From Thermoguttaceae bacterium (GTDB lineage Bacteria; Planctomycetota; Planctomycetia; Pirellulales; Thermoguttaceae): a stretch of 64,000 nucleotides of DNA. Below, piece after piece: positions 1 to 8,178 of this stretch. How positions within the stretch are numbered: position 1 is the stretch's first letter; every line of letters begins with the position of its first letter. The notes under the pieces were generated by a model. That model worked only from the letters and a program-made list of their open reading frames with translations. It searched no databases and was not told where the DNA came from. The stretch covers positions 1 through 64,000 of the forward strand of contig JAFQXE010000022.1 of assembly GCA_017407125.1 (NCBI GenBank), in the 5' to 3' direction. A program made the position numbers and the translations under genes.

Positions 1-65
1 GGAAAACCTTTTTTGAAAAAAAGGTTCTTCCCCTCAAACTCCCCTTTCCAAAAAACTTTAACAAG

Positions 66-150
66 GGAATATAAAAGCGACCAACGGGAGCGGGTATAAT
101 ACGTCTCGCGCGGCAGCGCGGATTGGGAGCGGCGCCTCGCCGCCGGCGAA
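66..150. repeat. GC-rich palindromic mosaic repeat
   Basis: Contains the module GCGACCAACGGGAGCG followed by a GC-rich inverted segment. Nearly the same block recurs at 45034-45118, and its parts recur in reverse orientation around 1437-1466 and 40003-40165. The rest of 1-218 shows no gene. Confidence 0.7.
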
Positions 151-218
151 AATCCGTTCAATCCGTAAAATCCGTGAACGGGCTGACCTGCACATAACCT
201 ATAGGGAAAGCCTCGCCG

Positions 219-1265
219 TCATTGCGCTGCGGAACGGGAGCCGTTGGGGCCGGCGCCGATCGGGACGCCGTTGGGCAGCGGTCGGGCGGCGACGCGGTAT
301 CCGGAATCGTACAGGTATTTCTCAATTTCCTGAAACTGGACGAAACTGTCTTCGTAAACCCAGACGGTTATAACCGTCGTGGCGGGATTGTTCTTCCGAA
401 GCAGTTTCTGGAACGAAGATTCCATGCTTTCCATCGCCTCGTCGACCGTCTCGCCCACTTCTTCAGAAACCGGAATAAACCGGACGTCGACAGATGCGTT
501 TGTGTTCTCCTTCCACGCAGCGCCCTCCAGGAAAAAACCGTCGAACGGGCCGACAGTCGCGGTTACTTTTCCCCCGTCCCACATCGTCTTGGTATTGCCC
601 GGCGACATGACAACCTGTTTGAACGATTCTATGAGCTTTTCCGACGGAATACAGGCAACGCGTCCTTTTTTGACCTGAATCCAGACCTCGCTTTTGTCCA
701 CCTGTTTGCTGATCGCGGTCGGGTAACATTCGAGCTTTTTCACGTCCGGCTTTTTCTGCGACATCTCGTACCCGATGCTCTTTTCCAGTTCCTGAACCTC
801 CGTCGACTTTTGCGCTATTTTCTGCTGTAAATCGAACTTCTCCTTTTCCGCCTCCGAGAGTTTTTCGCGTTTGGATTCGATTTCCTTTTTCGCCTCCTCG
901 GTCGCCTGAGCGATTTCCGCCCGGGTCTGATTTAACGCCTGCGCCTGCGCTTCAACCAGAGCAATCGTCTTTTGCGTTTCCAACGCGTGCGCTTCCATCG
1001 ACGCCGCTTCCGACGCCGACTGCTCCACCTGTTTCTCGAGTTGCGAGTTGCGAGTTGCGAGTTGCGAGTCGACCTCTGCCGGCTTTTCTTCTGTAACGCT
1101 CTGTTCCTCGACAGTAACCGGATAAGCGATTACATGCTGAACTCGCGCGCCAACCACCGCGGTGAGAATAATCAAAATACCGACAATATTCGCCACGACG
1201 TCAAGGAAGGAGTCCTGCCCTGCGCCGAGTGATTCGTCTTCAGAATTGGGTTTACTTCTATACAT
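219..1265 (-). CDS. TM-anchored MotB/ExbD-like partner, third gene of channel operon
   Basis: A 348-residue protein with one N-terminal membrane segment (about residues 20-43, beginning FLDVVANIVGILI), a central coiled coil rich in Glu, Lys and Gln (about 65-165), and a C-terminal globular region I do not recognise. The short cytoplasmic N-terminus, an Asp just inside the single TM and the position downstream of a MotA/ExbB-type channel gene suggest a MotB/ExbD-like role, but no OmpA peptidoglycan-binding motif is evident. It is the last gene of a leftward set with the genes at 1474-3846 and 4028-5338. A 7-bp repeat array lies inside the coding region at 1037-1069, encoding the SQLATRN pattern. 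Function is inferred from context only. Confidence 0.75.
   Translation of the reverse strand: MYRSKPNSEDESLGAGQDSFLDVVANIVGILIILTAVVGARVQHVIAYPVTVEEQSVTEEKPAEVDSQLATRNSQLEKQVEQSASEAASMEAHALETQKTIALVEAQAQALNQTRAEIAQATEEAKKEIESKREKLSEAEKEKFDLQQKIAQKSTEVQELEKSIGYEMSQKKPDVKKLECYPTAISKQVDKSEVWIQVKKGRVACIPSEKLIESFKQVVMSPGNTKTMWDGGKVTATVGPFDGFFLEGAAWKENTNASVDVRFIPVSEEVGETVDEAMESMESSFQKLLRKNNPATTVITVWVYEDSFVQFQEIEKYLYDSGYRVAARPLPNGVPIGAGPNGSRSAAQ
1037..1069. repeat. heptanucleotide tandem array inside CDS
   Basis: About 4.7 copies of GAGTTGC on the plus strand. It lies within the 348-residue protein gene. Three units make 21 bp, so the peptide repeat is also seven residues long (NSQLATR), and every frame through the array stays open. 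Confidence 0.9.
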
Positions 1266-1302
1266 TTATCTGTGAGTTAGGAGTTTTTAATAACCTCACG
1301 CA

Positions 1303-1466
1303 AAGTACGCCAAGTACGCTAAGTAATCTTTTTTTAAAACTTTGCGAACTTTGCGAACTTCGCGTGAGACTTTACGGGCGCTCCGTTACCGTCTATTGTC
1401 TTGCATTAGGTTCGCCTGACGGCGAATGCGTAATTCCGCTCCCGTTGGTCGCTCCATTACCGCCTT
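1303..1466. repeat. intergenic repeat block between operon genes
   Basis: Holds an inverted pair of short imperfect arrays (ACGCAAAGTACGCCAAGTACG and later CTTTGCGAACTTTGCGAACTT parts), then a reverse copy of the CCAACGGGAGCG module ending in TTACCGCCTT. The same modules recur at 26519-26590 and 45995-46110. No gene is seen. Confidence 0.65.
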
Positions 1467-1473
1467 CCATTTG

Positions 1474-3846
1474 TTATTCTTCAATCTCAATTCCGCTGTC
1501 TGTCAGAGCGGAACGGAGTTCTTTAACGCGGGGTTCGGCTCCGGGTTTGGTAGACAGTTTCAAATACGGTTTCCAGTAGGAATTCGTACCGGGGTCGCCC
1601 CACGCTGAGGTCTGACCGCGAACGGTTCGGATCAGCCCTTCGACAACCGCGTCGGAAACCTCGCCGTAAATCGGCAGCCGAATCGGTTTTTCAGACGTCA
1701 TGGCGGGATAGACGACAAAGCAGTCCGGCTCGACGTCCACGCGAACGGCGCGGGAAATGGAAAGCGCCTTGGCTTTTATTTCTGGAACCGCCCAGTTGGG
1801 GCCTAACCGCTGCGCCAAACTGCGCTGATGTTTGTCGTGTTCGTTGACCTTCTTCACAAATTCCGCCGGGTCAACGTTGACTTTCGCCGCAACCTGCGGC
1901 TTTCCGGAACTGTCCGTATACGCCATTCCCATCTGTCCTGTAACAGGGCTGGCAGAGTTGCGAGTTGCGAGTTGCGAGTTGCGAGAGTCTTGCTGACCGG
2001 GGATTGGGGGGACTTCCGGCGGTTCCATCAGCGGATTGTATTTTATATCCGACTGCTGACCCGCCTGACCGGCTTGAGCGGCCTGTCCAGCTTGACCGGC
2101 TTTCTGACCGGAACCCGCCGCCCGGGCTGTTACGCTTTTCACGACAGCGGGGTCGGAAGAATTCCTGCCGGTTCCTGTCAGGAGCGGGTTCGATCCGAGG
2201 GCGTTGCTGGACGGGTCGATGTTTTCCGCTTCCGTCAGACCGCCAAAGACGCTGTTCGACACGGATTTTGCCGTTTCGTTCTGCGCGGTTTCCAGCGGCA
2301 AATAGACGCCTGTTGACCCGGTTCCTTGACGTCCCGCCGCGTTTGGATTGTACTGTCCGGCGCCCAGTCCGCCCAAGCCAGCAGAAGAAAAGCCCTCTGC
2401 GTCCTGCTGACCGGGAGAGATGAATCCGGGAGTACCGGGAGCGCCGCCAGTTGCGAGTTGCGAGTTGAGTCCGTTTCCTCCCAAGCCAGCAGAAGAAAAG
2501 CCCTCTGCGTCCTGCTGACCGGGAGTAAGTTGCGAGCCGTCAGTTGCGAGTTGCGAGTTGCGAGTTGCGAGTTGGGGATTAAGTCCGTTTCCGCCAACGT
2601 CAGGCGTTCCCATTACAATTGAAGGACTGCCAGGATTGCCGGGCGTACCGTTTCCAGAAAAATTGTATCCGGTTCCGTAAGGTCCGGAATTGACGGCGGA
2701 CGCAGCGCCGGGCGCTCCGTCGGGGACGCCGCCTGCGCCGACGCCGGGATTTCCGCTGGATCGGCTGTTACGCAATACTTCCGCCACGCGGCTGGAACCG
2801 TCCAGGCTGATAGCTTCTCGCGCGCCGGCGCCGTTGACCCGGTACGCAACCGGGCCGTTGGCAGACCCTTCCATTGCGGGAGCCATCTTCGCCATTTCCC
2901 GCATGTTGATTCGCGCTCTGTCGACCGCTTCCTGAATGGCGGCTGTCATCTCGGAATCTTCCGGCGGATAGACCAGTTCGTCCGCCTGTTTTTCGCCAAT
3001 GAGCTTGTATCCGAAATCGTCTCCGAAAGCGGAAATCGCCATTCGCGCCGCGTAGTAGTATTCAATCCCGTCCGGACGAACCAGAATCAGCGGGTACGGC
3101 TCCCCGTCCTGAACCGGGTCAAAGGCGTTTTGCTTGAGCAGATATTCCCGCTTGGCGCGCATGGCGGCTTCCAGCGGAGATCCCAGCGACAAATTACAGG
3201 CAAAGTCGCTGGCGGTGAGATAGATTCCCTCCGGCTGAAGAAGAACGCCCTGCGACGTGCAGACGACGTAAATCGGGTATCGGTTTGTATTGTACTGACC
3301 TTTATGCGGAATGACCGCCAGACCGGGCTTGGTGTCACGATTTTTCTCTCGAAGCCCTTCCAGCTCCTTCTTCTTGCTGGCGAGATCCGACTCCATAGCA
3401 GCAAGCTGTTCTTTGAGGAATTCCGTATCGAGAGCTTCCAGCTGACCGCCGAGTTTTAAAGCGTCGTTGCGGAGCAGTTCGACCTGCGTTCGCAAATCGC
3501 CCAGCTCGGTTTCGATCCCGCTCAGCGCCAAGCGCGACGCCGTCAGCCGGGAATTGAGCCGTTCCTGAATCTCCCGGATTCGATTTTTCTTTTCCTCGAT
3601 TTGCGCCAGAAGCTGCTCGTAGTCCGGCGTTTCTTCGTCCTCTGTAACAGCGGTTTCCTCTTCCTGTTTGGCGAGTTCCTGCTGTTCGTTTAACGCCTCT
3701 TGACGTTCATGCTTTGCCAAGTCCGCCATGATAAGCAACACGCCCAGCAGCGATCCCATCGTACACAGCAAGACCGCCAAAAAAGGAAACAGCGATACCG
3801 GGTTTCCTTTGGCTGACGAGTTTCGGCGGGAAGAAGTGTAGGACAT
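1474..3846 (-). CDS. large TM-anchored low-complexity protein, second gene of channel operon
   Basis: A 790-residue protein. One TM segment sits at residues about 18-41 (FPFLAVLLCTMGSLLGVLL), a pattern common in planctomycete proteins next to MotA/ExbB genes. A coiled coil follows (about 45-170), then a globular domain (about 175-340), a long Gly/Pro/Gln-rich low-complexity region (about 340-660) and a C-terminal globular domain (about 680-790). The low-complexity part carries three heptanucleotide-derived NSQLATR stretches and a duplicated 46-bp segment. The gene is between the channel gene (181 bp upstream) and the 348-residue partner (208 bp downstream), all leftward. I infer a stator or energy-transducing partner; the cargo or target is unknown. 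Confidence 0.75.
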   Translation of the reverse strand: MSYTSSRRNSSAKGNPVSLFPFLAVLLCTMGSLLGVLLIMADLAKHERQEALNEQQELAKQEEETAVTEDEETPDYEQLLAQIEEKKNRIREIQERLNSRLTASRLALSGIETELGDLRTQVELLRNDALKLGGQLEALDTEFLKEQLAAMESDLASKKKELEGLREKNRDTKPGLAVIPHKGQYNTNRYPIYVVCTSQGVLLQPEGIYLTASDFACNLSLGSPLEAAMRAKREYLLKQNAFDPVQDGEPYPLILVRPDGIEYYYAARMAISAFGDDFGYKLIGEKQADELVYPPEDSEMTAAIQEAVDRARINMREMAKMAPAMEGSANGPVAYRVNGAGAREAISLDGSSRVAEVLRNSRSSGNPGVGAGGVPDGAPGAASAVNSGPYGTGYNFSGNGTPGNPGSPSIVMGTPDVGGNGLNPQLATRNSQLATDGSQLTPGQQDAEGFSSAGLGGNGLNSQLATGGAPGTPGFISPGQQDAEGFSSAGLGGLGAGQYNPNAAGRQGTGSTGVYLPLETAQNETAKSVSNSVFGGLTEAENIDPSSNALGSNPLLTGTGRNSSDPAVVKSVTARAAGSGQKAGQAGQAAQAGQAGQQSDIKYNPLMEPPEVPPIPGQQDSRNSQLATRNSASPVTGQMGMAYTDSSGKPQVAAKVNVDPAEFVKKVNEHDKHQRSLAQRLGPNWAVPEIKAKALSISRAVRVDVEPDCFVVYPAMTSEKPIRLPIYGEVSDAVVEGLIRTVRGQTSAWGDPGTNSYWKPYLKLSTKPGAEPRVKELRSALTDSGIEIEE
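1955..1985. repeat. heptanucleotide tandem array inside CDS
   Basis: Just over four copies of GAGTTGC on the plus strand, encoding RNSQLATRNS on the minus strand within the 790-residue protein. Confidence 0.9.
2372..2417. repeat. 46-bp direct repeat, copy 1
   Basis: A 46-bp sequence starting CCCAAGCCAGCAG recurs exactly at 2480-2525. Both copies encode the peptide PGQQDAEGFSSAGLGG. A heptanucleotide array lies between the copies, at 2450-2467, and another follows the second copy. Confidence 0.9.
2450..2467. repeat. short heptanucleotide array inside CDS
   Basis: About 2.5 copies of GAGTTGC, located between the two copies of the 46-bp direct repeat. Confidence 0.85.
2480..2525. repeat. 46-bp direct repeat, copy 2
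   Basis: Identical to 2372-2417. The duplication keeps frame, since the offset is 108 bp (36 codons). Confidence 0.9.
2525..2575. repeat. heptanucleotide array inside CDS
   Basis: Begins with one degenerate copy and continues with about five GAGTTGC units. It encodes QLATRNSQLATDGSQL on the minus strand. Confidence 0.9.
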
Positions 3847-3891
3847 ATTGGGAGGAGTTTAACGGCAGGCGGAGGGAATGCTAGTTAGGAA

Positions 3892-4026
3892 TTAGGAGTG
3901 AGGAGTGAGGAGTTTTTTCTCGCAACTCGCTCCGTGGGTTAAAACCCACGGCTACTAATATTGAACCGCTACGCGGTTCTAGCGGAAGCGCAAGCGCATC
4001 AAAAAATTTTCTCGCAACTCGCAACT
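3892..4026. repeat. intergenic heptanucleotide arrays and palindromes
   Basis: At 3892-3915 there is a degenerate 7-bp-period array (GTTAGGA, ATTAGGA, GTGAGGA, GTGAGGA). A short CTCGCAA array follows at 3918 and again at 4012-4026, abutting the channel gene stop. Between them are two hairpins, one of GTGGG...CCCAC type and one GAACCGC...GCGGTTC. Confidence 0.75.
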
Positions 4027-4027
4027 T

Positions 4028-5338
4028 TTACGCGGCGTCTTTGATTCTAACGTTTGGCTGGTTCATTCTGGACGCCAGCATTTCTACGGCGGCAGCCAAA
4101 TTGACTGCGGCGTTTTCAAAGCTGCGCGCGCCAGCCAGGACGTTCAAGTTCTGGCTCATCGTCTTTTGGAGTTCTGTAACATTTTCTGCAGCGGCGTTAA
4201 TCTTGGACAGCTGCGCTGTCTGGAGAGCGATCTCTTTTTGCGCGGACGCCAGAGCGGAAACGGAATCGGTAAACCCTTCGGCAGATTGTTTCATCTTTTC
4301 AGTCGTTTGCTCTTGAACTTCCGCCAAGCCGGACAGGAACGCCTGATTTTGCTGGGACATCGTCTGATCGACGGAACGGGAAATGGAATCAGACAGGACG
4401 TCGTTGAGAGCCGCCGCCAGATTTCTCCGCAAGGCGTCGCCGGTCTGTTCCAACCGGTTTTGCCATTGAGAGTCCGCAACGCTTAACGCCTCCTGCCAAA
4501 TCGCCGACTGGTGAGCTATCATCTCTTTGACGGACTCGACCATGCTTTCCAACATGCGGCGCAGCGACGTCAGTTCGCCGTCCGGCGTGTTGGGAATGAC
4601 CTCAAAGCGACCCGCCAACTCGCGGCTGGCGATTTTATCGACGGTGGAAATCAAGTCGTTTTCCCGCCCTTCGACAACGTACTGGGTAAACATCAAAACC
4701 ATCGACAGCGCCAACGCCAGCGCGGTCGTATCGAACGCGACGCTCAACCCGGCAAGCATTTTCTTCAGCGAATCGCCGCCGTCAACGCTCACGCCCAATT
4801 CGCCCATCGCGACGGTAATCCCGATAACGGTGCCCAAGAACCCCAAAATCGGAATCGCCCAAACGATAATCCGGGACAGCGCGTAACTTTGGTGCATCGC
4901 GGCAGAGTCCATGTCCGACAGGTATTTCAGCTCGTCTTCCAAACCCTCGGCAGAGCCGTTGCGGCTGACGTAGCTCAGCGCAGAGCGGAATCGACCAATC
5001 AGGTACGAATTCTGTTTGGACGAGGACAGGGTGTCAAGCTGATTGAGCATCGGCGTTGCCGCCAGAGGCGGAACCGGTTTGCTTACCGCGCCAAAAAGAC
5101 CTTTCGACGTGAACCCGCGCTGACGCATGACGTCAAAGCCCTTGATTATCAACGCAGACAGCCCCACGAAAAACAGAATCGCTTCAAAGTACTCGACCGG
5201 GTGCCCGGCGAAATAGCGAACTATCAGATCGTTGTTTATCACGCCTTTGTGAAGCAGCGAATAAAAAATTGCACAACACGTACACCCCCACAGCAGAGGC
5301 GATTTCATCACGGAGGCGAAAAACTTTATCAATGCCAT
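4028..5338 (-). CDS. MotA/TolQ/ExbB family proton-channel protein
   Basis: A 436-residue membrane protein. TM segments are visible near residues 10-30, 47-66, 143-170 (IPILGFLGTVIGITVAMGEL) and 190-220 (GLSVAFDTTALALALSMVLM); the last two are the signature pair of the MotA/ExbB channel fold, with the conserved FLGTVIGI and AFDTTALAL elements. The C-terminal 170 residues are predicted coiled coil rich in Gln, Ser and Ala. In this family the pentameric channel uses ion flow to do mechanical work through a partner anchored by a single TM. The two downstream genes encode such single-TM proteins, so the three probably form one complex. It is first in the operon. The long coiled-coil tail separates it from TolQ/ExbB of about 230 residues and recalls ZorA, though no Zorya helicase or nuclease genes are next to it. 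Confidence 0.9.
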   Translation of the reverse strand: MALIKFFASVMKSPLLWGCTCCAIFYSLLHKGVINNDLIVRYFAGHPVEYFEAILFFVGLSALIIKGFDVMRQRGFTSKGLFGAVSKPVPPLAATPMLNQLDTLSSSKQNSYLIGRFRSALSYVSRNGSAEGLEDELKYLSDMDSAAMHQSYALSRIIVWAIPILGFLGTVIGITVAMGELGVSVDGGDSLKKMLAGLSVAFDTTALALALSMVLMFTQYVVEGRENDLISTVDKIASRELAGRFEVIPNTPDGELTSLRRMLESMVESVKEMIAHQSAIWQEALSVADSQWQNRLEQTGDALRRNLAAALNDVLSDSISRSVDQTMSQQNQAFLSGLAEVQEQTTEKMKQSAEGFTDSVSALASAQKEIALQTAQLSKINAAAENVTELQKTMSQNLNVLAGARSFENAAVNLAAAVEMLASRMNQPNVRIKDAA

Positions 5339-5400
5339 TTGGATTATTCCTTCTAACCGTTAAACTTTACGATTAAAACGCAATTCAGTCAAAAAAATTC

Positions 5401-5430
5401 ATTAAAAACCCGGGAACGGGCAAAAGTCAA
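5401..5430 (-). promoter_or_regulatory. candidate promoter of the channel operon
   Basis: On the minus strand TTGACT (5425-5430) and TTTAAT (5401-5406) are separated by 18 bp, 63 bp upstream of the channel gene start. Only a by-eye sigma-70 match. Confidence 0.35.
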
Positions 5431-5522
5431 TTTAATTAAACGTCGATTTAATTAAAATAAAACTTTTTCAGGGAGATACCCAATCCCCTCATCCAAAATA
5501 AAGCCTCGTTCCCGGGGGGGAA

Positions 5523-5561
5523 GCAGTCCGATAAGCAGTTCTCATCGGACTGCGCTTTTTT
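5523..5561 (+). terminator. perfect 10-bp hairpin with T-tract, no obvious upstream gene
   Basis: GCAGTCCGAT pairs with ATCGGACTGC around an 11-nt loop, then GC and six T on the plus strand. No plus-strand gene precedes it, so it may end an unannotated small RNA. The 5339-5675 gap otherwise holds the candidate promoter and the repeat pair below. Confidence 0.5.
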
Positions 5562-5564
5562 CTA

Positions 5565-5685
5565 TTAGCTCCTAGCTTCCAGCCTCTAGTTTCAAGCTTA
5601 TTTATCCCATTTCTAACGTTAACCGTTAAAAACTGAGAACCACAAACGCACAAGCTAATAACTAGCGGCTAACAGCTAGCGGCTT
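5565..5685. repeat. inverted pair of 7-bp-period arrays
   Basis: The left array (5565-5600, units TAGCTCC, TAGCTTC, CAGCCTC, TAGTTTC) and right array (5652-5685, AAGCTAA, TAACTAG, CGGCTAA and similar) face each other and could fold into a long imperfect hairpin. The right array overlaps the last codons and supplies the TAG stop of the queD-like gene. Confidence 0.75.
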
Positions 5686-6095
5686 CTTTTTTTATTTGGA
5701 CAGTACCGCGCCATGCACTTGGACGTCTCCCAAAAGTCAACGCTCTTGACAGGCAAGCCCATCTTCTGCGCCTGAGTATAAATCAGTCGGGCGAAATGCT
5801 CGGACGTCGGATTGGAATCGACGCTCACGCAGTCAACGCCTGCCTTGACCAGAATCGGCAGCAGGGGGTCAGCTGAGTTGAGAATCGTTTTGTGATCCCA
5901 ATTCTCCTCGACCCAGCTTTCGATGGTTTGCTTCATCTGATGGAAATCGACGCTCAAGCCGGACTCGTCGAGCGACTCCTGTGCCAGCGTAACGCGAACG
6001 ACGCCGTTGTGCCCATGCAGGTTGCCGCACTTGCCGTCGTAGCGCCAAAGCCGGTGCGTATAACTAAACTCAAATTCTCTGGAAACCTCGTACAT
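5676..6095 (-). CDS. queD: 6-pyruvoyl-tetrahydropterin synthase / QueD family protein
   Basis: 139 residues, the usual length of this family. The zinc ligands are His14 and the HGH pair (His27, His29); the catalytic Cys23 lies in CGNLHGHNG. WDHKTILN and the late Glu in FWETSKC complete the family pattern. In bacteria these enzymes usually make 6-carboxy-5,6,7,8-tetrahydropterin from dihydroneopterin triphosphate for queuosine synthesis; a PTPS-like role cannot be excluded from sequence. No other que genes are next to it. The final Ser-Arg and the stop codon come from a heptanucleotide repeat array, so the C-terminus may have been reset by the repeat. Confidence 0.85.
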   Translation of the reverse strand: MYEVSREFEFSYTHRLWRYDGKCGNLHGHNGVVRVTLAQESLDESGLSVDFHQMKQTIESWVEENWDHKTILNSADPLLPILVKAGVDCVSVDSNPTSEHFARLIYTQAQKMGLPVKSVDFWETSKCMARYCPNKKRSR

Positions 6096-6314
6096 AATTG
6101 ACTTGTCCGCTTATAACGGATTTAACGAATTTGTCATTTATAGCGATTTTTCACAACACTTTAACCGATTTCCCATGTTTAGTAAATAGCAAAATGAGGG
6201 TTTTCACGTCTGGAAAAGTTGATTTAAAAGAAAATCTTCAAAATTTTCCTATTTTTTAATTCACAATTTCAATTTATGAGTTATAAATAATAGCGGTAAG
6301 TTTTAAACTCAAAG

Positions 6315-6350
6315 CGGTAAGGACGAAAACGCCTCAAGACGTCTTTACCG
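6315..6350. other. long intergenic hairpin
   Basis: CGGTAAGGACG pairs with CGTCTTTACCG (11 bp with one mismatch that is G-U on the plus strand) around a 14-nt loop. It sits in the AT-rich 396-bp gap between the divergent queD and small membrane protein genes. The rest of 6096-6491 shows no gene. Confidence 0.5.
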
Positions 6351-6491
6351 TCCAAAAGGGCGCTTTTTCAAAAAAATCCAGAGATTTCGAAATAAAAATC
6401 TTGATTTTTTTCGAAAAAGTGTTTAAAATAATAAAAGGAATGTATATAAGCAAAAGTTGATTTTGAATTTTCCTTTTATATTATTACATTG

Positions 6492-6833
6492 ATGATTAAC
6501 AAAAATCTGCTGTGGCTCCTGCCGGTGGCTTTGATAATTGCGGCGTTGTTTTGCTTTCAGAACAACAACGCGGCGGAAAATATATCCAGTTCCGGAATCG
6601 TAACCACGGCAGGCGAATGGTTCGGTTTTTCCGAAACCGTCGAAAACAAGTATCAGCAAATTACCGTTATCGATTCCAATAAAAAAGTAATGGCTGTTTA
6701 TCAGGTCGATCTTGCCAGCGGTGCAATTAAAGTGTGCGCCGTTCGCAAACTGGCCTACGACATGCAAATAGAGAATTTAAATACGCAAAAACCGTTGCCT
6801 CGCGAGATCCGCCAGTTGCTGGAATCCCAATGA
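6492..6833 (+). CDS. small membrane-anchored protein of unknown function
   Basis: 113 residues from the ATG at 6492; an in-frame TTG precedes it directly and could be used. One hydrophobic segment near the start (LLWLLPVALIIAALFCF) is either a signal anchor or an uncleaved signal. The rest is a soluble domain of about 85 residues with alternating beta-like character (QQITVIDSNKKVMAVYQVDL) that I do not recognise. The next gene begins 50 bp downstream in the same direction, so the two may be co-transcribed. No Shine-Dalgarno sequence is obvious. Confidence 0.65.
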   Translation: MINKNLLWLLPVALIIAALFCFQNNNAAENISSSGIVTTAGEWFGFSETVENKYQQITVIDSNKKVMAVYQVDLASGAIKVCAVRKLAYDMQIENLNTQKPLPREIRQLLESQ

Positions 6834-6883
6834 GTTTTTCTCGGAGGCAAAATTTATAGCTTAACTCAACACAAGGTTCAGTT

Positions 6884-7912
6884 ATGGAAAACAGGTTATA
6901 TACAATTGACGAAGTTGCTCAGCTGATGGGCAAAACGCCGGCAGAAATTAACGAGATGCGCATGCAGGGCAAAATCTACGGCATGCGAGACGGCGCTTCA
7001 TGGAAATTCAAGGGGCAGGACGTCGAAAAGCTTCTTCACCCGGTTCAGGAACAGGCGTATGATGAAGACTACGCTCTGGCTGGCGACAGCGGTCTGTCTT
7101 TAGACTCCGCTTCGGAAGCCTCTGACGTCATGAACGCCTCATCGCTGGACATCAACTCCACTCTCGATTCGTCTTCCGGCATTTCTCAGGATGCGGGAAA
7201 CGTTTTGGACATCGGCGAAGACGACCTCGTTCTGGGAGAATCCGACGTTATGAGCGACGTTACGCTCAACGGGGAAAGCAGCGGCATCAACCTCTACAAG
7301 CCGGAAGGCGACAGCGGCATTTCTCTTGACGACAACGAACTCAGCGGCGCGCTCGACGCCGGCAGCGTTGCCATGCACTCCGATTCGCTCAACGTCAATT
7401 TGGACGACCTGGTTCTGGACGACGACAGCCTTTCCATTATTGAAGGCGCCTCCAGCGCGTCTCTTCCGGAAGAAGGGAACGAATTCACGCTGACCACCAC
7501 GCCGGACGACGTCGAAGACGAATCCGAAACGGGTTCTCAGGTTATTGCTCTTTCAGAAAACAGCAGCGACTTCAGCGACCCGCTCATGGGCGTCGGTCCT
7601 GGCGCGATTGAAGGCGCGGCTGACGGCGTCGACATGGGCATTGACTCCTCCGTTCCAGCAGGCGAACCCGGCTTGTACGGCGGCGTTCTTCCACCGGACG
7701 TTACTCCGGAACTGATTGAGCTCGCCCGCGAAATCGGAAAGAAAGACAAACCGTACACGGTTCTCAACATCATCGGTCTGTTCCTTTGCATTGTCATGCT
7801 GACCATGACGCTGATCATGTCTGTCGACCTGGTTCGCAACATGTGGAGCTGGCAAGGACCGTATCAAATCAACAGCAACCTGATGGACTGGTTGTTAAGC
7901 TACTTCAACTAA
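6884..7912 (+). CDS. HTH-domain protein with acidic linker and C-terminal TM
   Basis: 342 residues. Residues 1-50 form a MerR/excisionase-type winged helix-turn-helix (YTIDEVAQLMGKTPAEINEM, then KGQDVEKLL). A long acidic, Ser/Asp-rich disordered region follows (about 60-260) with repeated LDINST/VLDIGEDD-like motifs. The C-terminus has one TM segment (about 295-320, VLNIIGLFLCIVMLTMTLIM). This architecture is known from planctomycete genomes as a hypothetical HTH protein. The topology suggests a membrane-tethered DNA-binding protein; the signal and target are unknown. A strong terminator follows. Confidence 0.75.
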   Translation: MENRLYTIDEVAQLMGKTPAEINEMRMQGKIYGMRDGASWKFKGQDVEKLLHPVQEQAYDEDYALAGDSGLSLDSASEASDVMNASSLDINSTLDSSSGISQDAGNVLDIGEDDLVLGESDVMSDVTLNGESSGINLYKPEGDSGISLDDNELSGALDAGSVAMHSDSLNVNLDDLVLDDDSLSIIEGASSASLPEEGNEFTLTTTPDDVEDESETGSQVIALSENSSDFSDPLMGVGPGAIEGAADGVDMGIDSSVPAGEPGLYGGVLPPDVTPELIELAREIGKKDKPYTVLNIIGLFLCIVMLTMTLIMSVDLVRNMWSWQGPYQINSNLMDWLLSYFN

Positions 7913-7948
7913 ATCCATTTTTCATTTTGAAACTCCTTTTTTGAAAAG

Positions 7949-7986
7949 ACGCCGGCGCAGATTTTTATCTGCGCTGACGTTTTTTT
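7949..7986 (+). terminator. intrinsic terminator of the HTH-TM gene
   Basis: GCGCAGAT and ATCTGCGC pair around TTTT; outer pairing extends the stem, and a run of T follows the hairpin. Confidence 0.85.
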
Positions 7987-8178
7987 ATACCTCGGCGACG
8001 CACAAGTCCTCCAACCGATAAAAACGTTCACTCTGAAAATTTGAACGATTTATTCTCTTTCCGGTAAAATATCTGAAATTCGCTATTGTATTTGTTTGAC
8101 AAATCGAGTAAAATCGAGATTAGAAAATATATTGTTTATTATTTTCCAGAACTACAATTTATACACATTCCCAATACC

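Noticed and set aside
1037..2575. Short regularly repeated units that might be a CRISPR array
   Set aside because: The units are 7 bp, without unique spacers, and lie in coding sequence; no cas genes are present.
219..5338. Zorya defence system
   Set aside because: The channel resembles ZorA and the partners have MotB-like topology, but no ZorC/D/E-like helicase or nuclease genes are adjacent and the partners lack visible OmpA domains.
4511..5356. 281-codon plus-strand open frame opposite the channel gene
   Set aside because: Its translation is Arg/Gln/His-rich without domains, and the opposite strand encodes a clear MotA/ExbB protein.
8086..8178. Upstream TTG start for RNase R
   Set aside because: The extension is AT-rich and unlike RNase R N-termini; the ATG at 8179 begins a normal N-terminal domain.
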